Positions 23,859-38,600 of a stretch of DNA of 64,000 nt are shown piece after piece (position 1 is the first letter of the stretch; every line of letters starts with the position of its first letter). Origin of the DNA: Neoarius graeffei. Taxonomy: Eukaryota; Chordata; Actinopteri; Siluriformes; Ariidae. Location: assembly GCF_027579695.1 (NCBI RefSeq), contig NC_083583.1, positions 25,749,099-25,813,098 on the forward strand. The letters run 5' to 3'. Made by a program: the position numbers and the translations under genes. A model generated the notes under the pieces. It did not search any database, was not told the DNA's origin, and worked only from the letters and a program-made list of their open reading frames with translations.

Positions 23859-25378
23859 TCCACCTACCCACTAATGAAAAATAAAACTAATACGTTTTGC
23901 AAAGTTGTATTTTTTTTAATCCAATTAAGTAGACATAAAACTCTTTTCCAGCACCTTATCGATAAAGGTGTATTGAGTGAAATGACTGAAATGAAGTGCA
24001 AGTTCACAGCAGTACCTGCAAGTGTGCGCGGGATGGTGAGGAGAGACTGGTGTACGAGCGGGTCATCAGCAGAGTTGACCAGCATGAGTGGAACATTCAC
24101 CTACAACATGGACACAAAGCAAGTGATTAAAATTTCAACAACAAGGAAGTCAAAAATGTTTGCATTTAAATAAATAGATATGAAAACATTCATTTGTTTA
24201 AAAAGGAAATGCGAGCTGTACTCACATTGTGAATGTAGTGCACACAGCTCTCCTTCTCATAGTACTCTTTTAAGGAATCGTGTCCATGGAATTTTCTAGA
24301 ACAAAAATTAATACTGATGAACAAAGTGTAAAGCAGATTATTAGGTTTGTTTTAATTATTCTACTACTATACTTTAAAAAAAAAAAAAAAAAAAAAACCA
24401 GCATGCAACCATTTATATTATTCCTGCAAACGCTTTTACTACCTCTGCTAAACGCGATTAAAAAGCCTGCTTATACATCTCATCCTCCTTGCTACAATTT
24501 TAAGCCAACAAGTGCATACATTTATTGCAAAATTCTGCACACCTCCACTTTGAAATTAAGAGCAACAAGACATTTGATGAGGAGTTGGGCTTTATTAATT
24601 TTCCTTCATTACCACAAATAATAGTAGAAGACAACAGCTCAATCATGCAAGGTGGTGGTGCAGGGCTTCCAGGGTGTCGGTTAACACTGACAGTTGTGTA
24701 GGTGTTGAAAAATCTCCAATCATTCTCAAGTCACGTTACTTGACTCATCTACCATTGTTACTGGGGAAAGACTGCTCATGTACATTTTTAAATAAATTAC
24801 TCATATCGGCATACGCAGAGCTCCTATGCAAATTTCGTAAGGTTGGCAGATCGGACGTTAAAAATTAGATTACAAATTGGGTGGGGGCGGCACGGTGGTG
24901 TAGTGGTTAGCGCTGTCGCCTCACAGCAAGAAGGTCCTGGGTTCGAGCCCCGTGGCTGGCGAGGGCCTTTCTGTGTGGAGTTTGCATGTTCTCCCCGTGT
25001 CCGCGTGGGTTTCCTCCGGGTGCTCCGGTTTCCCCCACAGTCCAAAGACATGCAGGTTAGGTTAACTGGTGACTCTAAATTGACCGTAGGTGTGAATGTG
25101 AGTGTGAATGGTTGTCTGTGTCTATGTGTCGGCCCTGTGGTGACCTGGCGACTTGTCCAGGGTGTACCCCGCCTTTCGCCCGTGGTCAGCTGGGATAGGC
25201 TCCAGCTTGCCTGCGACCCTGTAGAACAGGATAAAGCGGCTAGAGATAATGAGATGAGACAAATTGGGTGATCTTAATATAAACTTCTATTTTATAAGGA
25301 CTTTAGGTCTGTTTATTTTGGACCTTTTCTTCCACGTTGGCTCTAAACTGGAAAAGTGTAAGTGAGTGAGTGAGCGAG

Positions 25379-25433
<55 letters not shown>

Positions 25434-28400
25434 GGGGGGAGGGGGTTAATTCCAATACTGGAAATGGCATCTCTAAAAACAATAATATCTTTGTATGCCC
25501 TTCCCTAGATCTGCATAAGGACAACATTTTTGTTTTAGTACATTTTTCCTAATTCCCACGGACTCTGAACATGGTTGCTCAGAGCATGCTGCTTTACAGT
25601 TTGAGCCTCTGAACTCTTTATACTTTAAATAAAAATTCAAAATGTTAACTGTTTAAAGCAATTCAGCATCTCCAGGAGGTTTCTGAGAATGCTTGAGGTT
25701 ACTCAACAAGATTACTGTTGAATGAAGACTCAAATCGCTGTAATATTTAGGTGTTACTAATATTCAGTAGGAATAATAAATAAATGAACATGGACTTGTT
25801 TTATAGAGAAGCTGCAAAATATGTAGAGGCTGCACTTGATGTGTATATACACAAGCTAATAGAAGAAGCAGCCTGTGTCACATGCACACAAGCACAGTGA
25901 AATTCATCCTCTGCATTTAACCCATCTGAAGCAGTGAACACACACGTACACACAAGTGAGCAATGAGCGCACACACACACACGCAGTGGGCAGCTACGCT
26001 ACAGCACCTGGGGAGCAGTTGGGGCTTAGGTGCCTTGCTCAAGGGCACTTCAGCCCAAGGCTGCCTAACCTAAACACACCTTTGAATGATCTCTGGGGGA
26101 AACCAGAGCACCCGGAGGAAACCCACACAGACACAGGAAGAACATGCAAACTTCAAACAGAAAGGCCCCCACTGGCCTCGAACCCAGAACCTTCTTGCTG
26201 AGAGGCGACAGTGCTACCACCGTGCTGCCCCTAACACATTTGACAGTGTTGTGTAGTGCACATTGTGTTCCCTATTCTCTGGCACGTGCTTCAAATTTTT
26301 AGTACATCTTAGCCTTTGTCTGGATCAAATAATCCTAGATCACTTAAAATCACTTTAGCATTCAATCATTCTCAATTTTTAACAAAAATGTGTCAAATAA
26401 GAGTACCAGTCAAAAGTTTGTACACCCCTACTCAGTTTTTTCCCCCCTGCATTTTGACCATTTTCTACATTGTAGAACAATACTGAAGACATCAAAAATA
26501 TGAAATATATGGAACACAATTTCATATATGTGGTAAAAAGTGTTTAAAAAAAAAAAAAATGTTACACTTTGCACACTATTGTCCTCACAGACTATTGGAT
26601 AAAATTGTCCACGTGTGCAAAGTTTTTAACCGCTTGTGTTCGTAGTCACCTCACCTACAGTACTCAGGCATGTTATCTAAATGTCTCGTAGCTGGCAAAG
26701 TTGGAATCCACATGAATGAATTTCTCAGAAAACTTGCCCAATGGCTTCGAGCACGTTAATCCTCCAAAAAAGGAAAAAAAAAAAGCCCACCAAGAGGTGG
26801 CGGTAGAATCCCTGCTGTAGAGGAGGACGATGTCTACTGGTGCTATTAAATACACTAAACCAGGGGTCACCAAACTCCGGCCTGCCACCCCCTCCTTTGA
26901 CCGGCCCCCCAGCCCAGCCCCCCACCACTTGAACCAGCCCTATGAGACAATCCCCAAAAGTGGTCATGGCCTATTTTTTTAAAAATTGCTTTTTGGCAAA
27001 TAACATGTCTGCATCTTGTATTTTGTTGATTTTATCAATTAAAATTGATATTTAGTTATAAAATGAGCTATTCATATTTTCCGAATTTTCGTCATATGCT
27101 CGCGATCAAGCAGTGACAGGCAGTGCACGCGCAGAGAACTGTCAGTGTTCAGGACAGCAAAATGGCTAGCGGTAAGCGAAAAGTCGACAGAGAGTGCAGA
27201 GTTTTTAAAGAACAGTGGACCACTGATTATTTTTTCATTCAGTGTAAGGACCGTGCAGTTTGTCTTGTATGTAAAGAAAGTGTCGGTTTTCAAAGAATAT
27301 AATCTGTGTCGTCACTACGAAACCCGCCACAAAGAGTATGCTAGTTTGCGAGAGCAAACAAGAGAAGACAGGATTCGGAGGATGAAATGCAGACTGGCTG
27401 CACAACAGAATGTATTCCTTCGCCAAACCCAGATCAACCAGGCTGCTGTCCGAGCTAGCTATAAGGTAGCTCGCCTACTAGCTACCCATGGAAAGCCGTT
27501 TACTGATGGGGACTTTGTTAAAGTATGCATGCTTGCTGTGGCCGAGGAGGCGTGTCCCGACAAGAAGGATGTGCTCAACACGGTGAGTCTCTCCACACCT
27601 ACTATGACCAGGCGAACCAAAGATTTGGGGGACAACGTGTATGACCAGCTGAATGAGAAAGCGTCAGAATTCGAGTTTTTTGCTTTGGCCATGGATGAGA
27701 GCAATGACGTGCAGGACACAGCACAACTGCTGTGATCTATTGCTCATATTATAATTTCACTGTTTAAGTGTAGTTATTTTATAGGCCTATTTATTTGACC
27801 TTTATTAAGTGCTGCACACTATTATTAATATCATCAACAGGCCTACCTACAATTTATAATTTTCCACTCACCTTTGCCAGTGTCAATCACCTCAACTAGG
27901 CAGATGTTTCTTACCTTGACAGCTTTGTTATTTTTATTAGAAAATAAATAAATGGAATATCTGTGGTATTTCAAATTAAAACAAAGCGTGAAGACTCGAT
28001 TACTACTTTTGCAAACCACTAGTAAAGATAAACATATGTGCCAGGAATCAAGTGTTGATATAGTAGTGTGGATTATAGTAGTGGGGATGGCTGTGCCAGG
28101 CTAGTAATCTCTACTACACAATGAGGCCTGCTGGTGGTCATATTTGTCTGGGTCATACAATTCTATGTTATATAGCTGACCCGACCCCGGCCCCCCATCA
28201 CAGTCAGGAACGACAATGTGGCCCCCCAGAGAAAAAAAAGTTTGGTGACCCCTGCACTAAATGATATACTCTTCCTGACCCACTCCTCATCAACCCGTAC
28301 TTTCTACCTTACTCAACACCTGAAGTATACTGCTCATGTTACAAGACTTTCTAATTCTGCGCTGCAAAAACAAATACTGTTCCGTTCTAACAAGCCGTAC

Positions 28401-31400
28401 ACTCCTAATATCTGGACAATCTATGAAAAGTTAATTGGACTTGCACCAGTCTAGCTACAGAGGGAAATGGAGAACAAACAGAGGTTCCTGCCCTTATTGG
28501 ATGAGATCCTGGGCACCCAACCTGCTGTAGCAGCAAATGGGGAACATTGATGATGATGATTCATATTTTAGATTCTTCAAAGTAGCTAGCGTTTACCGTG
28601 ACATTTTACACACCATCATCCTTATCTTAACCAGCATCATGAGGTAGTCACCTGGAATGCTTTTCAATTGACAGGTGCCTCGTCAAAAAAGTAAATTCGT
28701 GCAATTTCTTACCTTCTTAATGTGTTTGAGTTCAAACAGTAAATAACCCTATTCCACAACTGTAGTAATCCATATTGTCAAGAACTGCTCAAAGTAAAGA
28801 GAAACATCCATCATTACTTTAAGACATGAAGTGTCTTAATTAAGAGTAAAGAAAAAAAAAAAAAAAAAAAAACACTGAATTAGGAGGAGTGTCCAAATTT
28901 TTGACTGGTACTGTACACAAGGCCTTCTTGAATGCACAATGTGAGACACAAACCTCATGATGTTGTCATCGATCTGCATAAGAGAAGTGGCAGTGTAGAG
29001 GCGTCTCAGATCTGCGTCTACCAGCTTAGTGGAGCCTCCTCCAAACAGACTGCCGCTGTGGGAGAAAGATTTAAAAACAAACAACATTTCTACAGTAAAT
29101 ACCATCGAGAATTGCTCTTCACAACCATAAAGAGCAGTGTTGTTCTGCTGCACACTAGTTCATGCATGCAGATCCATACTTTATAGTAGGGGTCTTCAAT
29201 CTTGTACACAAAAGGGCCAGTGTGGCTGCAGGTTTTCATTCCAGCCAAGTAGAAGTCACACCTAATTCCACTCGTTTAATCAGTTCACCTTGGTCGCCAA
29301 TCAACTACCAAGTTAGCCGGAATGAAAGGCTGAAGCCACATCAGTCTACAGAGGAGAAGATTGAAGATCGCTGCTTTACAGTGATGAGCGCTACCTGTGT
29401 GACAGAATGATTTTCTTCATGTTGTCAGCCATGAGGAAGTTATAGAAGCGCCGGCACTGGTCCCACTGCAGAAAGGTCTCCTGAGCCCTACATACACACA
29501 AACTCACTCGATCAGTCATGTGCATGAGGACAAGTTCATTTAGAAACCATGTGATTCAGCCTTTCACACAGCCAGAGAAGGGGGGAGTGTCCTACATGCG
29601 CACGCACAAAATCTGCTGATATTCAAAAAATGTCTAGCTGAGCTTCTGGTAAGTAAAAGCAGCTTACCCTTCCAAAGGCGTGGCTTTAACAAAACGCACA
29701 ATATTAACAGCAGATACCATTGCACTACTGCCGCATGAAGGGCGGCTTCATTTTACTGCTCTCTGAGTAATGGATCACTAATGACTGACAGCAAGTCTGT
29801 TCTGTTTATAGATTCGCCGTGCTCTTGTGAAAATATGGTCTACATGTGCAGTAAAGTGTAATCCAGAGGCATGCAGATGTAGGATGTTCCACATAGGTGG
29901 GAGTTTTGATTAGCACAGCAATTGCCAGAGATGCGAGAATGAAAAAACATGCCTGTAACACCCACGTCTTACAGTAACTGAGCAACAGCTGCTTCGCCAA
30001 AAACATCAGTTGACAGGAAGTAGTCAATAAAAATATATTAAATTTGATTACAGCTATGCAAGGCGGCACGGTGGCGTAGTGGTTAGCGCTGTCGCCTCAC
30101 AGCAAGAAGGTCCGGGTTCGAGCCCCATGGCCGGCGAGGGCCTTTCTGTGCAGAGTTTGCATGTTCTCCCCGTGTCCACGTGGGTTTCCTCTGGGTGCTC
30201 CGGTTTCCCCCACAGTCCAAAGACATGCAGGTTAGGTTAACTGGTGACTCTAAATTGACCGTAGGTGCGAATGTGAGTGTGAATGGTTGTCGGTGTCTAT
30301 GTGTCAGCCCTGTGATGACCTGGCGACTTGTCCAGGGTGTACCCCGCCTTTCGCCCATAGTCAGCTGGGATAGGCTCCAGCTTGCCTGCGACCCTGTAGA
30401 ACAGGATAAAGCGGCTAGAGATAATGAGATGAGCTATGTAACTAACAAACCGATTGTGCATCTTGATACACAATAATAATCTGCTGAAAGAAAGTGTATA
30501 TTTAACTCCGTCTGTTTAAATATATGATTCAGAGCTGCATCAATGCCTTCTTATGACTGAAGCCACACCTCCTCCATGACAACCGAGACACAGAGGTTCC
30601 TTCGCCTTGGTGCAGCCACAAAAGGCATTTTACTGAGTACTGACGACACGCCTCCTTCATTGGGACAGGCATATAAGCCACACCTCCTTCACTGGTACTG
30701 ACGAGTACAGAGGCCATACTTGTGTTAACAAGCACCATGGCTACACCACCTTCACTGGGATGGAGACCAAGGGCCACCCTCCTTCATTTTGCACCGACAG
30801 CCACAAAAGACCTTAGGTGGGCCTTAGAAGCACAAGGCCACGCCTCATTCTTTAAAAAGGACAGGCACAGAGCCCCAATTTCTTTTACTGGGCCTGACGA
30901 GCACCAAGACCGCACCTTATTCACATAGTAAGACCTGCAAGGCACCTTGTACCATGATTCCTTCACTGGGACTGACCGGCACATAGGCCCCAACTCCTTT
31001 AACAGAGTTGAAAAGGCACCACACTGCCAATAGAAATGTATTTGAAAGTAATTTCTAAATATCAGTTATAAAAAGAATGGCCTGTGGGATCACACTTTAC
31101 CAATACGGAGACTCCTGGATCCATTAAGGCGCAGATACCCAACACAAATTGGTACAGCCGTTTCATCAACACTGGGACCAGTGTATTGTTGCAAATGAAT
31201 GAACTGTAGCATTCCTACTGTGGAACCACACTGGCTATTGAATTTCATGCAGAGAAACTCCAGCTTGCCTGAGTGCACTGTAGCCCTGGCACACGCTCAC
31301 GCAGCACAGCACACGTTCCTGATTGGCACGGTTCTCCCCAAGGAATTTGCAGACGATGTTGCCACCGAGACTGAATCCCACCACAATGAGCTGGCTCTGG

Positions 31401-34400
31401 GGGTACGTCTTCTTTATGTAGCCCACCATGGCTGCAAACTCCCATGTACAGCCTAAAGAGTATGGAGAAGAAACATGTAAACACTACGTAAAGACTATCT
31501 AGCAGTCGCAAAATGACTGTAGTCTTCTTGCAGTGTGTGTACCATATTAATTCTTTACTTGTACAGCAACCTTGGGTATGAGAAACGTGCTTGAGAAATT
31601 TTCTTTAGACCTAGGGCCTATGGAAAGCCAGTAAATACACACCTGTATGGATACATCTGGCAAAAACACTGAATAACTTTGCCATTTTCTCAGGAAAAAT
31701 GTATCATTGCAAGAATTATTCAGCCAGTTGATGTGTGTGTTTACAGTTTAAGAATAGAAGAATCCAAAATGGGCAGAGTCACGTTACAGAGCTTGGGGAA
31801 TGGAGAATGTTTTACAGAACGTTACAGGGCTTGGGGAATGTTTTACAGAACCTACCGTAGGTAAACATGCGGGGAGAGGTGAGCTCGATGTTGGGCAAGG
31901 CCCCAAGGTGGTTGAGCACGGCACAGCGGTAGCCTTGTTTCTGCGAGTAATCCACAAAGGTGCGAATGTAGTGCTTCTCGCTGTGGTTCCCAATGCCCGG
32001 GCAGATAACCATGGTGACTTCCACTGTAGAGAGACACGATATGAAAATATGACTGCAAGCAATTTGCATGTTGGTCAGGACCTTTGATTTGGCCAGTGAT
32101 ACTTGGAGCAAATGCAAGTGTGACTTTTTCCCCTCCTCCCCCAACGTCATAAGTGAAAAAGATCTTCTCATAGAAGGTTTTCGTTTTAATGATTGTTTAT
32201 TGAACACACTTGACAGGATCTTCATGAGGGGGCTTCATTCAGGAGGCTTTTCTTTTCTTTCAGTCTAGTCTGTCCACATTTTAAATGTTAATGCGTATAG
32301 ACCCCTTTCACTGACGTCACCCGAAACCGGAAGTAAATAGACCCTGCGCCATTTTGGAAGACCAACAAACTCGTGATAAGGGGATAATAACAGCAGCGGT
32401 ATGTGAACCCACGAGAATAAAGTGGAGTGGCAAACGACTTAAACAAATCTGAGCTGTTTTATTTATGGTTTATTGGCCCAACAGTAGACTTGAAAGAAAC
32501 CTGTGTGAGACTTGGCAAAAAACTGTGGATATAATGGGTAAGTCTGTGCATGATCTGCGGACACTTTGAGGTAAGCAAACGCAAGAAATTCAGATTTAAA
32601 ACATGCTAAATTGGCCCCAAGTTGATAACTGTATGAGGAGCAAGCCTCCCAGACTTCTACAATTTAATAATAATAAAGGATGGTTTGGGGCTTGCTCGCT
32701 GCTGCCAGGTTGGTTGTTGAGTAGCTTGACTTTTTTTTTTTCTTGCATGTGGCATCATTGTTGACGCGAAGTTATTTTTTGAACATGCCAATGCAGACAC
32801 GATTTCCCCTGATGAGTTATGACTTCAGACGTGATGCGTGTGTGGAGGTGTGGAGTCCGCATGATATGTGCGTAAGATAGACTTCTCATGTGTTTGGAGA
32901 TCCGCGCTCCGAGACAAGCGCAAGCACACACACCCCCAAGGGAAAAAAAGGGGCCCCCAAAAAATATCGGCATAGTTCGAACACTGAGTGTAGGCACTGG
33001 GTGTAAACAACAAATAGTTTACAATGTCTGGGTAGCAAACAGATGGCAGAATTGGTGTCCGGTCCTCCTTATGTTTCCATTCTCCCTTGCCCTGAGTCTT
33101 ATCATATGGGTCAAACCCATCAATCACAGCCAGTTTCTCCACATACCGTGCCCTTTCTGCAACTGGTAATGTACTCACATAACCCGAATTATCATCCATC
33201 GTGTCACTTTACTCTCGCTCGTACTTTGTTTTATATTGTGAGTGCATGTACTTGGTCTTCCAATATGGCGCCTAACAAAATCTCGCGGCGCGGTGACGTC
33301 ATGTGAAAGGGGTCTATAGCTAGCTAGCTAGCTAGCTAGCTAGCAAGTCTGCCTCAGGAGCCCTTTAATTCTTGATCCTTTAAAGCATTATAAAGAGATC
33401 AGAATGATCAAGCTGTAGCCTCCAAATGCATATTGGAGACATTTTGTCTTTCACCCTAAATATTTTTGCATTTCCACACTTGTTAATAAAAACTTCACAG
33501 GTTAAAAGCCAAGTCATAACTGTCAGACGTAGCCAAGTAGGCGGGGCATAGCGAGGCGTCAATACTGACAGCACATGCACCGTGAAGACTAAAATAGCAA
33601 GAAGAGTTTCTGATCCGACACAAATATCAGCCAGTGACTTGCCAACAAAAATGACCATGGGGCTGGTGAATAAAGCACCTCATAACTGAGCTTTTGCTCA
33701 GACCGTAAGGCTAAAATCCGAGGCAGGAAATTGGTAATGCAACAAGGTGTGATTATTACAAGGCAAGATACCAAAAACATTTTCAGGCTGAATTCTTGGT
33801 GGTGGTGGGGTGGGGGAGAGAAAGACCAACTTTCATTAAACCTCAAGATTTAAGAATTCTTTGAAAGGTTTAGCATTTCACTGAACCCAAGCACAAAGCA
33901 ACTGCACTCCCATGAGGCACTGACCTCCGCTCTGATGATCTGCCAGAGGTTCGAAGAGATCAAAGGTCGCCGTGGCTCCATCCTGAATGGGCAGATACTT
34001 CCGCAGGCCGGTTGGGTGCGGTGAACTCACACGACCCAGCTTCCCATACAGAGCAGTCTGTAAATGGCCACTTTTTCCCCACAACAGAGGAGGAATGTAT
34101 CTGCAGGACAGAGTCGAATTACACAAACAGCAGTGCTCCACTAAACCTAAACAAAAGCACACTCCCATTGCATGCTGATATGCTGTGCTGATATGCTGTG
34201 CTATTATGGTGAACCATTTATGACTTAATCATTGATACGCCTACCATGATTCACAGGTGGCCTTAGACCTGCTCCAACTACTAATTACCCTGCAAATTAC
34301 CCTGTAATTGCCTACCGTTTTAGACCCGAGCTATACATTGAAAGATTGAGGTTTAACCTGCCCCAGAGATGACATTTAAAAAATAAAAATAAAAAAAGCC

Positions 34401-35629
34401 AACATCTTCACAGTAGTGATCTTTATAGGAAACTGGACTGAGGTAGCCATCTGTAGTACTGGAGTCCATTGATTATACTGGGAGAAATGCAGTTACTCTT
34501 CCTTTTGTAATTAAATGAATTAATATGGTACCCAGAAGACTGGATAAATCTACAGGCTCCAGTAAGGAGAAGCAGAGAGGAAAATTTAGCTCAAGTCTAT
34601 TCTTTTCCTTCATCAGTTTAAAGTAGTGCTGTCAAAGTTAACGCGATAACGCATTAACGCGATCTCAATTTAACGCGATAAAAAAAAAAAAAAGTGCTGT
34701 TAACGCAAATTCTAATTTGGCCCTGCGAGTCACCCGTAGTTCCTGCTGAGGCTTGTCGCGCACTGCGTTTAACTGTACCAACAGGTTTACTGTCCAAACG
34801 AGATCACCTTTCACAAGTGAGACTGGAAAAATACTTTTCCTTCAGTCTTCAGTTTCCCAGCTCATCTCCACCGGGTAGGTGTATATAGTTATAAGCAGTG
34901 AGAATTAGATAATACAGTGCCACACTATGATGAACGTTTTTGAACGCATGATGAATGTTTTTATTTTTGTTATCTGTTTTTTCTTCTTTTATGGCAAATA
35001 CTTCTCTTCAAAAGAAACTAATGAAGAGTAAAATAAAACTTTTTTTTAATTTTCACAGTGATACGCACTTTTTCATACCTTGGTTTTCTCATCTAATATG
35101 GAAGTTATGGATGTCAGTGGCTGTGACAAGACGTGTTATGCTCTGCAATAATAAATAAATAAAAAAAACCTTGGTACAAAGCAAGCCCATTCACTTTTTT
35201 ATGCTGATAAGAGAATTACAATGGTTTTTCATGTGACAAAAATGTGCGATTAAATTGCGATTAATCGCGAGTTAACTATGACAGTCGCGACATTAATCGC
35301 GATTAAATATTTTAAATCGCTTGACAGCACTAGTTTAAAGTCAAAAAGTCTGAATCAGTTATAACGGAGCTGTTTTGGCTTTGATAGTTTGCCATGTTCT
35401 GGTGCAAGCTTGATTTCTTTCTTGCTTGAAATTAGATTTTTAGTACATTTATATTAATGCGCTACTTCGAACGCATGGTGTCTAATCTAACAACTTACAC
35501 AGGGACTCGTATAGCAGACACTCCATCTCATACCAATTATTAACAGGAACTAACTTTGTTCTCAGACGTTAAATAACTCTCAGGTCATTCTAAATAGATA
35601 CAAGACAATACACAAAATGTGCCATTTTA

Positions 35630-35661
<32 letters not shown>

Positions 35662-38600
35662 GGCGGCACGGTGGTATAGTGGTTAGCGCTGTCGCCTCAC
35701 AGCAAGAAGGTCCTGGGTTCAAGCCCCGGGGCCGGCGAGGGCCTTTCTGTGTGGAGTTTGCATGTTCTCCCCGTGTCCGCGTGGGTTTCCTCCGGGTGCT
35801 CCGGTTTCCCCCACAGTCCAAAGACATGCAGGTTAGGTTAACTGGTGACTCTAAATTGACCGTAGGTGTGAATGTGAGTGTGAATGGTTGTCTGTGTCTA
35901 TGTGTCAGCCCTGTGATGACCTGGCGACTTGTCCAGGGTGTACCCCGCCTTTCGCCCGTAGTCAGCTGGGATAGGCTCCAGCTTGCCTGCGACCCTGTAG
36001 AAGGATAAAGCGGCTAGAGATAATGAGATGAGATAATGAAAAAAAAACCTTCTGTGGTTAAAGAGTAATAAACCTCTTCAGGAAGTGCAGTCATTAGAAA
36101 AACAACTGGGCTGCATCACATTATCCTGTTGTTGATTATTCTGCCATCACAGCATGTTGCATTATATTCCTTACTTACTAGGACTGTATTATCATTTGCA
36201 TGTTTAATGGTTTGCAGTCAGCGTTAGTTCCTTATTAGATTAACAAAGCAATATAATCGGTCCCCTATGAAAATGAGGGGCTGGTCACAAGGCTTTCCTG
36301 CACAGAAATAAGTGCATCACATACAAAGAATGAAGAAAACAAACAAACAATGATAGAAACAGATACAAAAATGTATTTAATCTACATACTTTTCTGTAGC
36401 ACAACAAGATCGCATTAAGGTCATGACCAACAGATGTGAAGTGTTTTGCTTGGTAGAGAAGAAAAAAAAAAAAAAAAAAAGTACACAGTTTTGTAATGAC
36501 TGTCCACATGCACCCGTTGTGAAACGGGCTGCCTTCAAATTTCAGGGCAAAAACAGAAGCACAGAGATGTTTAAGAAGATTGTCTCCTTAGGCAGGCTTT
36601 TCTTGTGTACATTGCATACCAGCATTAAGCTAAGAAACAGGTCAACTTACTCAGTCCATTGTGTGTTACTTAACTTCCTTAAACAGCTCTGATGCAGCAC
36701 AAAGCTGCATACTAGTATATTTATTATTAATAGTACCATCAAAATACCATGATTAGCCTTATACAAGCTTTACAGTCATATCCTATTCAGTATACCTCAG
36801 CGACAATCAGGTGCATCGAGCACAAATACGCTGGAAAAACCAAGGGCACTTAAAGGAGAGAGCAGGAGGTCAGCTGTTCAGGGCATGCTGTTGCCTAACT
36901 GCAAAGACAGCAAAGTCCACCAGCAGCCCTTTCACAAACACACACCCTCTTCTTCTAAATCACTCCAAATGATAAGATAGCACCTGTTCTCTTATATAAT
37001 CCAAAATTATCACCCGTTTCATAACATCACTTTATTTCTTACATATTATGAAACTAGTGAAATGGAAGAAACAAACACTCTTGAGGTACGATGCTATATG
37101 CTGAACTGGTAGCTATAGGAGGAGCTAAATTTAAAGAAACTAACATCATTCGGGGTAGAATACATATTATGTATGTTTGGACTGTTCCTTTAAGGCACTT
37201 CCTCATGCCACATCACATTGACTAAGTAAACCGTGAAAGGCTGTAAGGACAGGGCTTGAAAACTGGAAACTCTAGCAGGGACTAATTAAAAAGAGACAGA
37301 AGACGATGAACAGATGATTAGGGCTCTATAAAACAAAAGACTGCTTTGTGCTTAGGTTTCTACGTGCTGTGTTTCTTTCCTCTGCTATCATCACCAAGGA
37401 CCAGTAATAAGTCAATGATAAGCACACAGGAAGCGAGGAACAGCAGGGCTGCCCCACCCATTATTGTTCAAAGGTCCAGACACACATCACTGAGTTCTGC
37501 ATCACATGGCATCTGGATAAATTTCAGAAACAGCTCAGTCACATGAGTTTCATGTAATGCTGCAGAAGAGACGAGGCGCTCTACTGCTGAATCGATTGAT
37601 CCTTTGACCCTGGAAGTCATAATTGTGCTGGGAAACAAACGATTACATAAGTGCTAATTTAAGGTTATGAAAAACAGCCACCCGCTCTTCATGCAAATGA
37701 ACTAAGTGGGAACAAGGTGGGGGGGGGAAGCAATGCAGACCTGAGCACATTTTACACACACACACACACACACACACAAAAATGGAATTTAAACACAAAC
37801 CCAAGCCACTAAGAAAAGTCAAATCACCACAGCCAAGTGTGAACATTGCAAACGGTTGCCATGACTACATAAATGTACGCATACAAAAGCACACAACAGG
37901 TTATTGATGTGTTGAATAAACTGTTCACAGTAAGAACAACAACAACAAGCCTCCAGGGTGAGGAGAAAGACTCCACCCTGTTTCCAAACATCATAAAGCT
38001 CTCAGACAGCTCACCTCATTTATCAAGTATGTACAGTACAAATACACTTCTTCATGAAATTATTCATAGGACTCAATAAATGTGATCCTCATAATCTGAA
38101 AAACGTTTGTATCCTACCACAGCTGAGGAGATTCATGTAAAAGCTGAGATAATGTGAACCTCAGCTGATTGGCTTCAAATCATATCATTCCTGCAACTTT
38201 AGAGACATTTTACCTTGTTCGGTTTAAACTGCTTTAACAAATAAATACTCTCCAAAAGAAAAATGGACACCCTATTTATATTAAAAAAAAAAAAAAGGGG
38301 AAGTGTTTGTCTGTACCTTGCTGTCCTTTCGAAATTTAGTCATCGTATCAGCTCGGAGTGTTTTGTGGGCGTCACTAAATGGAAATCAGTCGTGTCGTGA
38401 TCATGTGTTGATCAGTGTTGTTGAAATTTTAACTTCCCATCTATGGCAAGAGTTACACAACTTCACTGAACAGTTGATAAAAGCAGCCCACTGAAGATAC
38501 TCAAAGCACTAATATGCACTTAGTGATAATATCTTGAAGACTTTCCTGTGTAGGAAATTAAGGTTACAGTTTTTACCTCCAAAGGTTACAAAGCACTAAA

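Larger units (their letters stand above)
26402..28915. mobile_element. Tc1-type element ends around a hAT insertion
   Basis: Left end GTACCAGTCAAAAGTTTG (about 26404) pairs with right end AAATTTTTGACTGGTACTGT (about 28895-28914). These are the inverted repeats of a further Tc1 family. The interior right arm keeps terminal-region sequence but no transposase. A hAT element (26861-28254) and an unassigned stretch lie between the ends. Confidence 0.65.
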
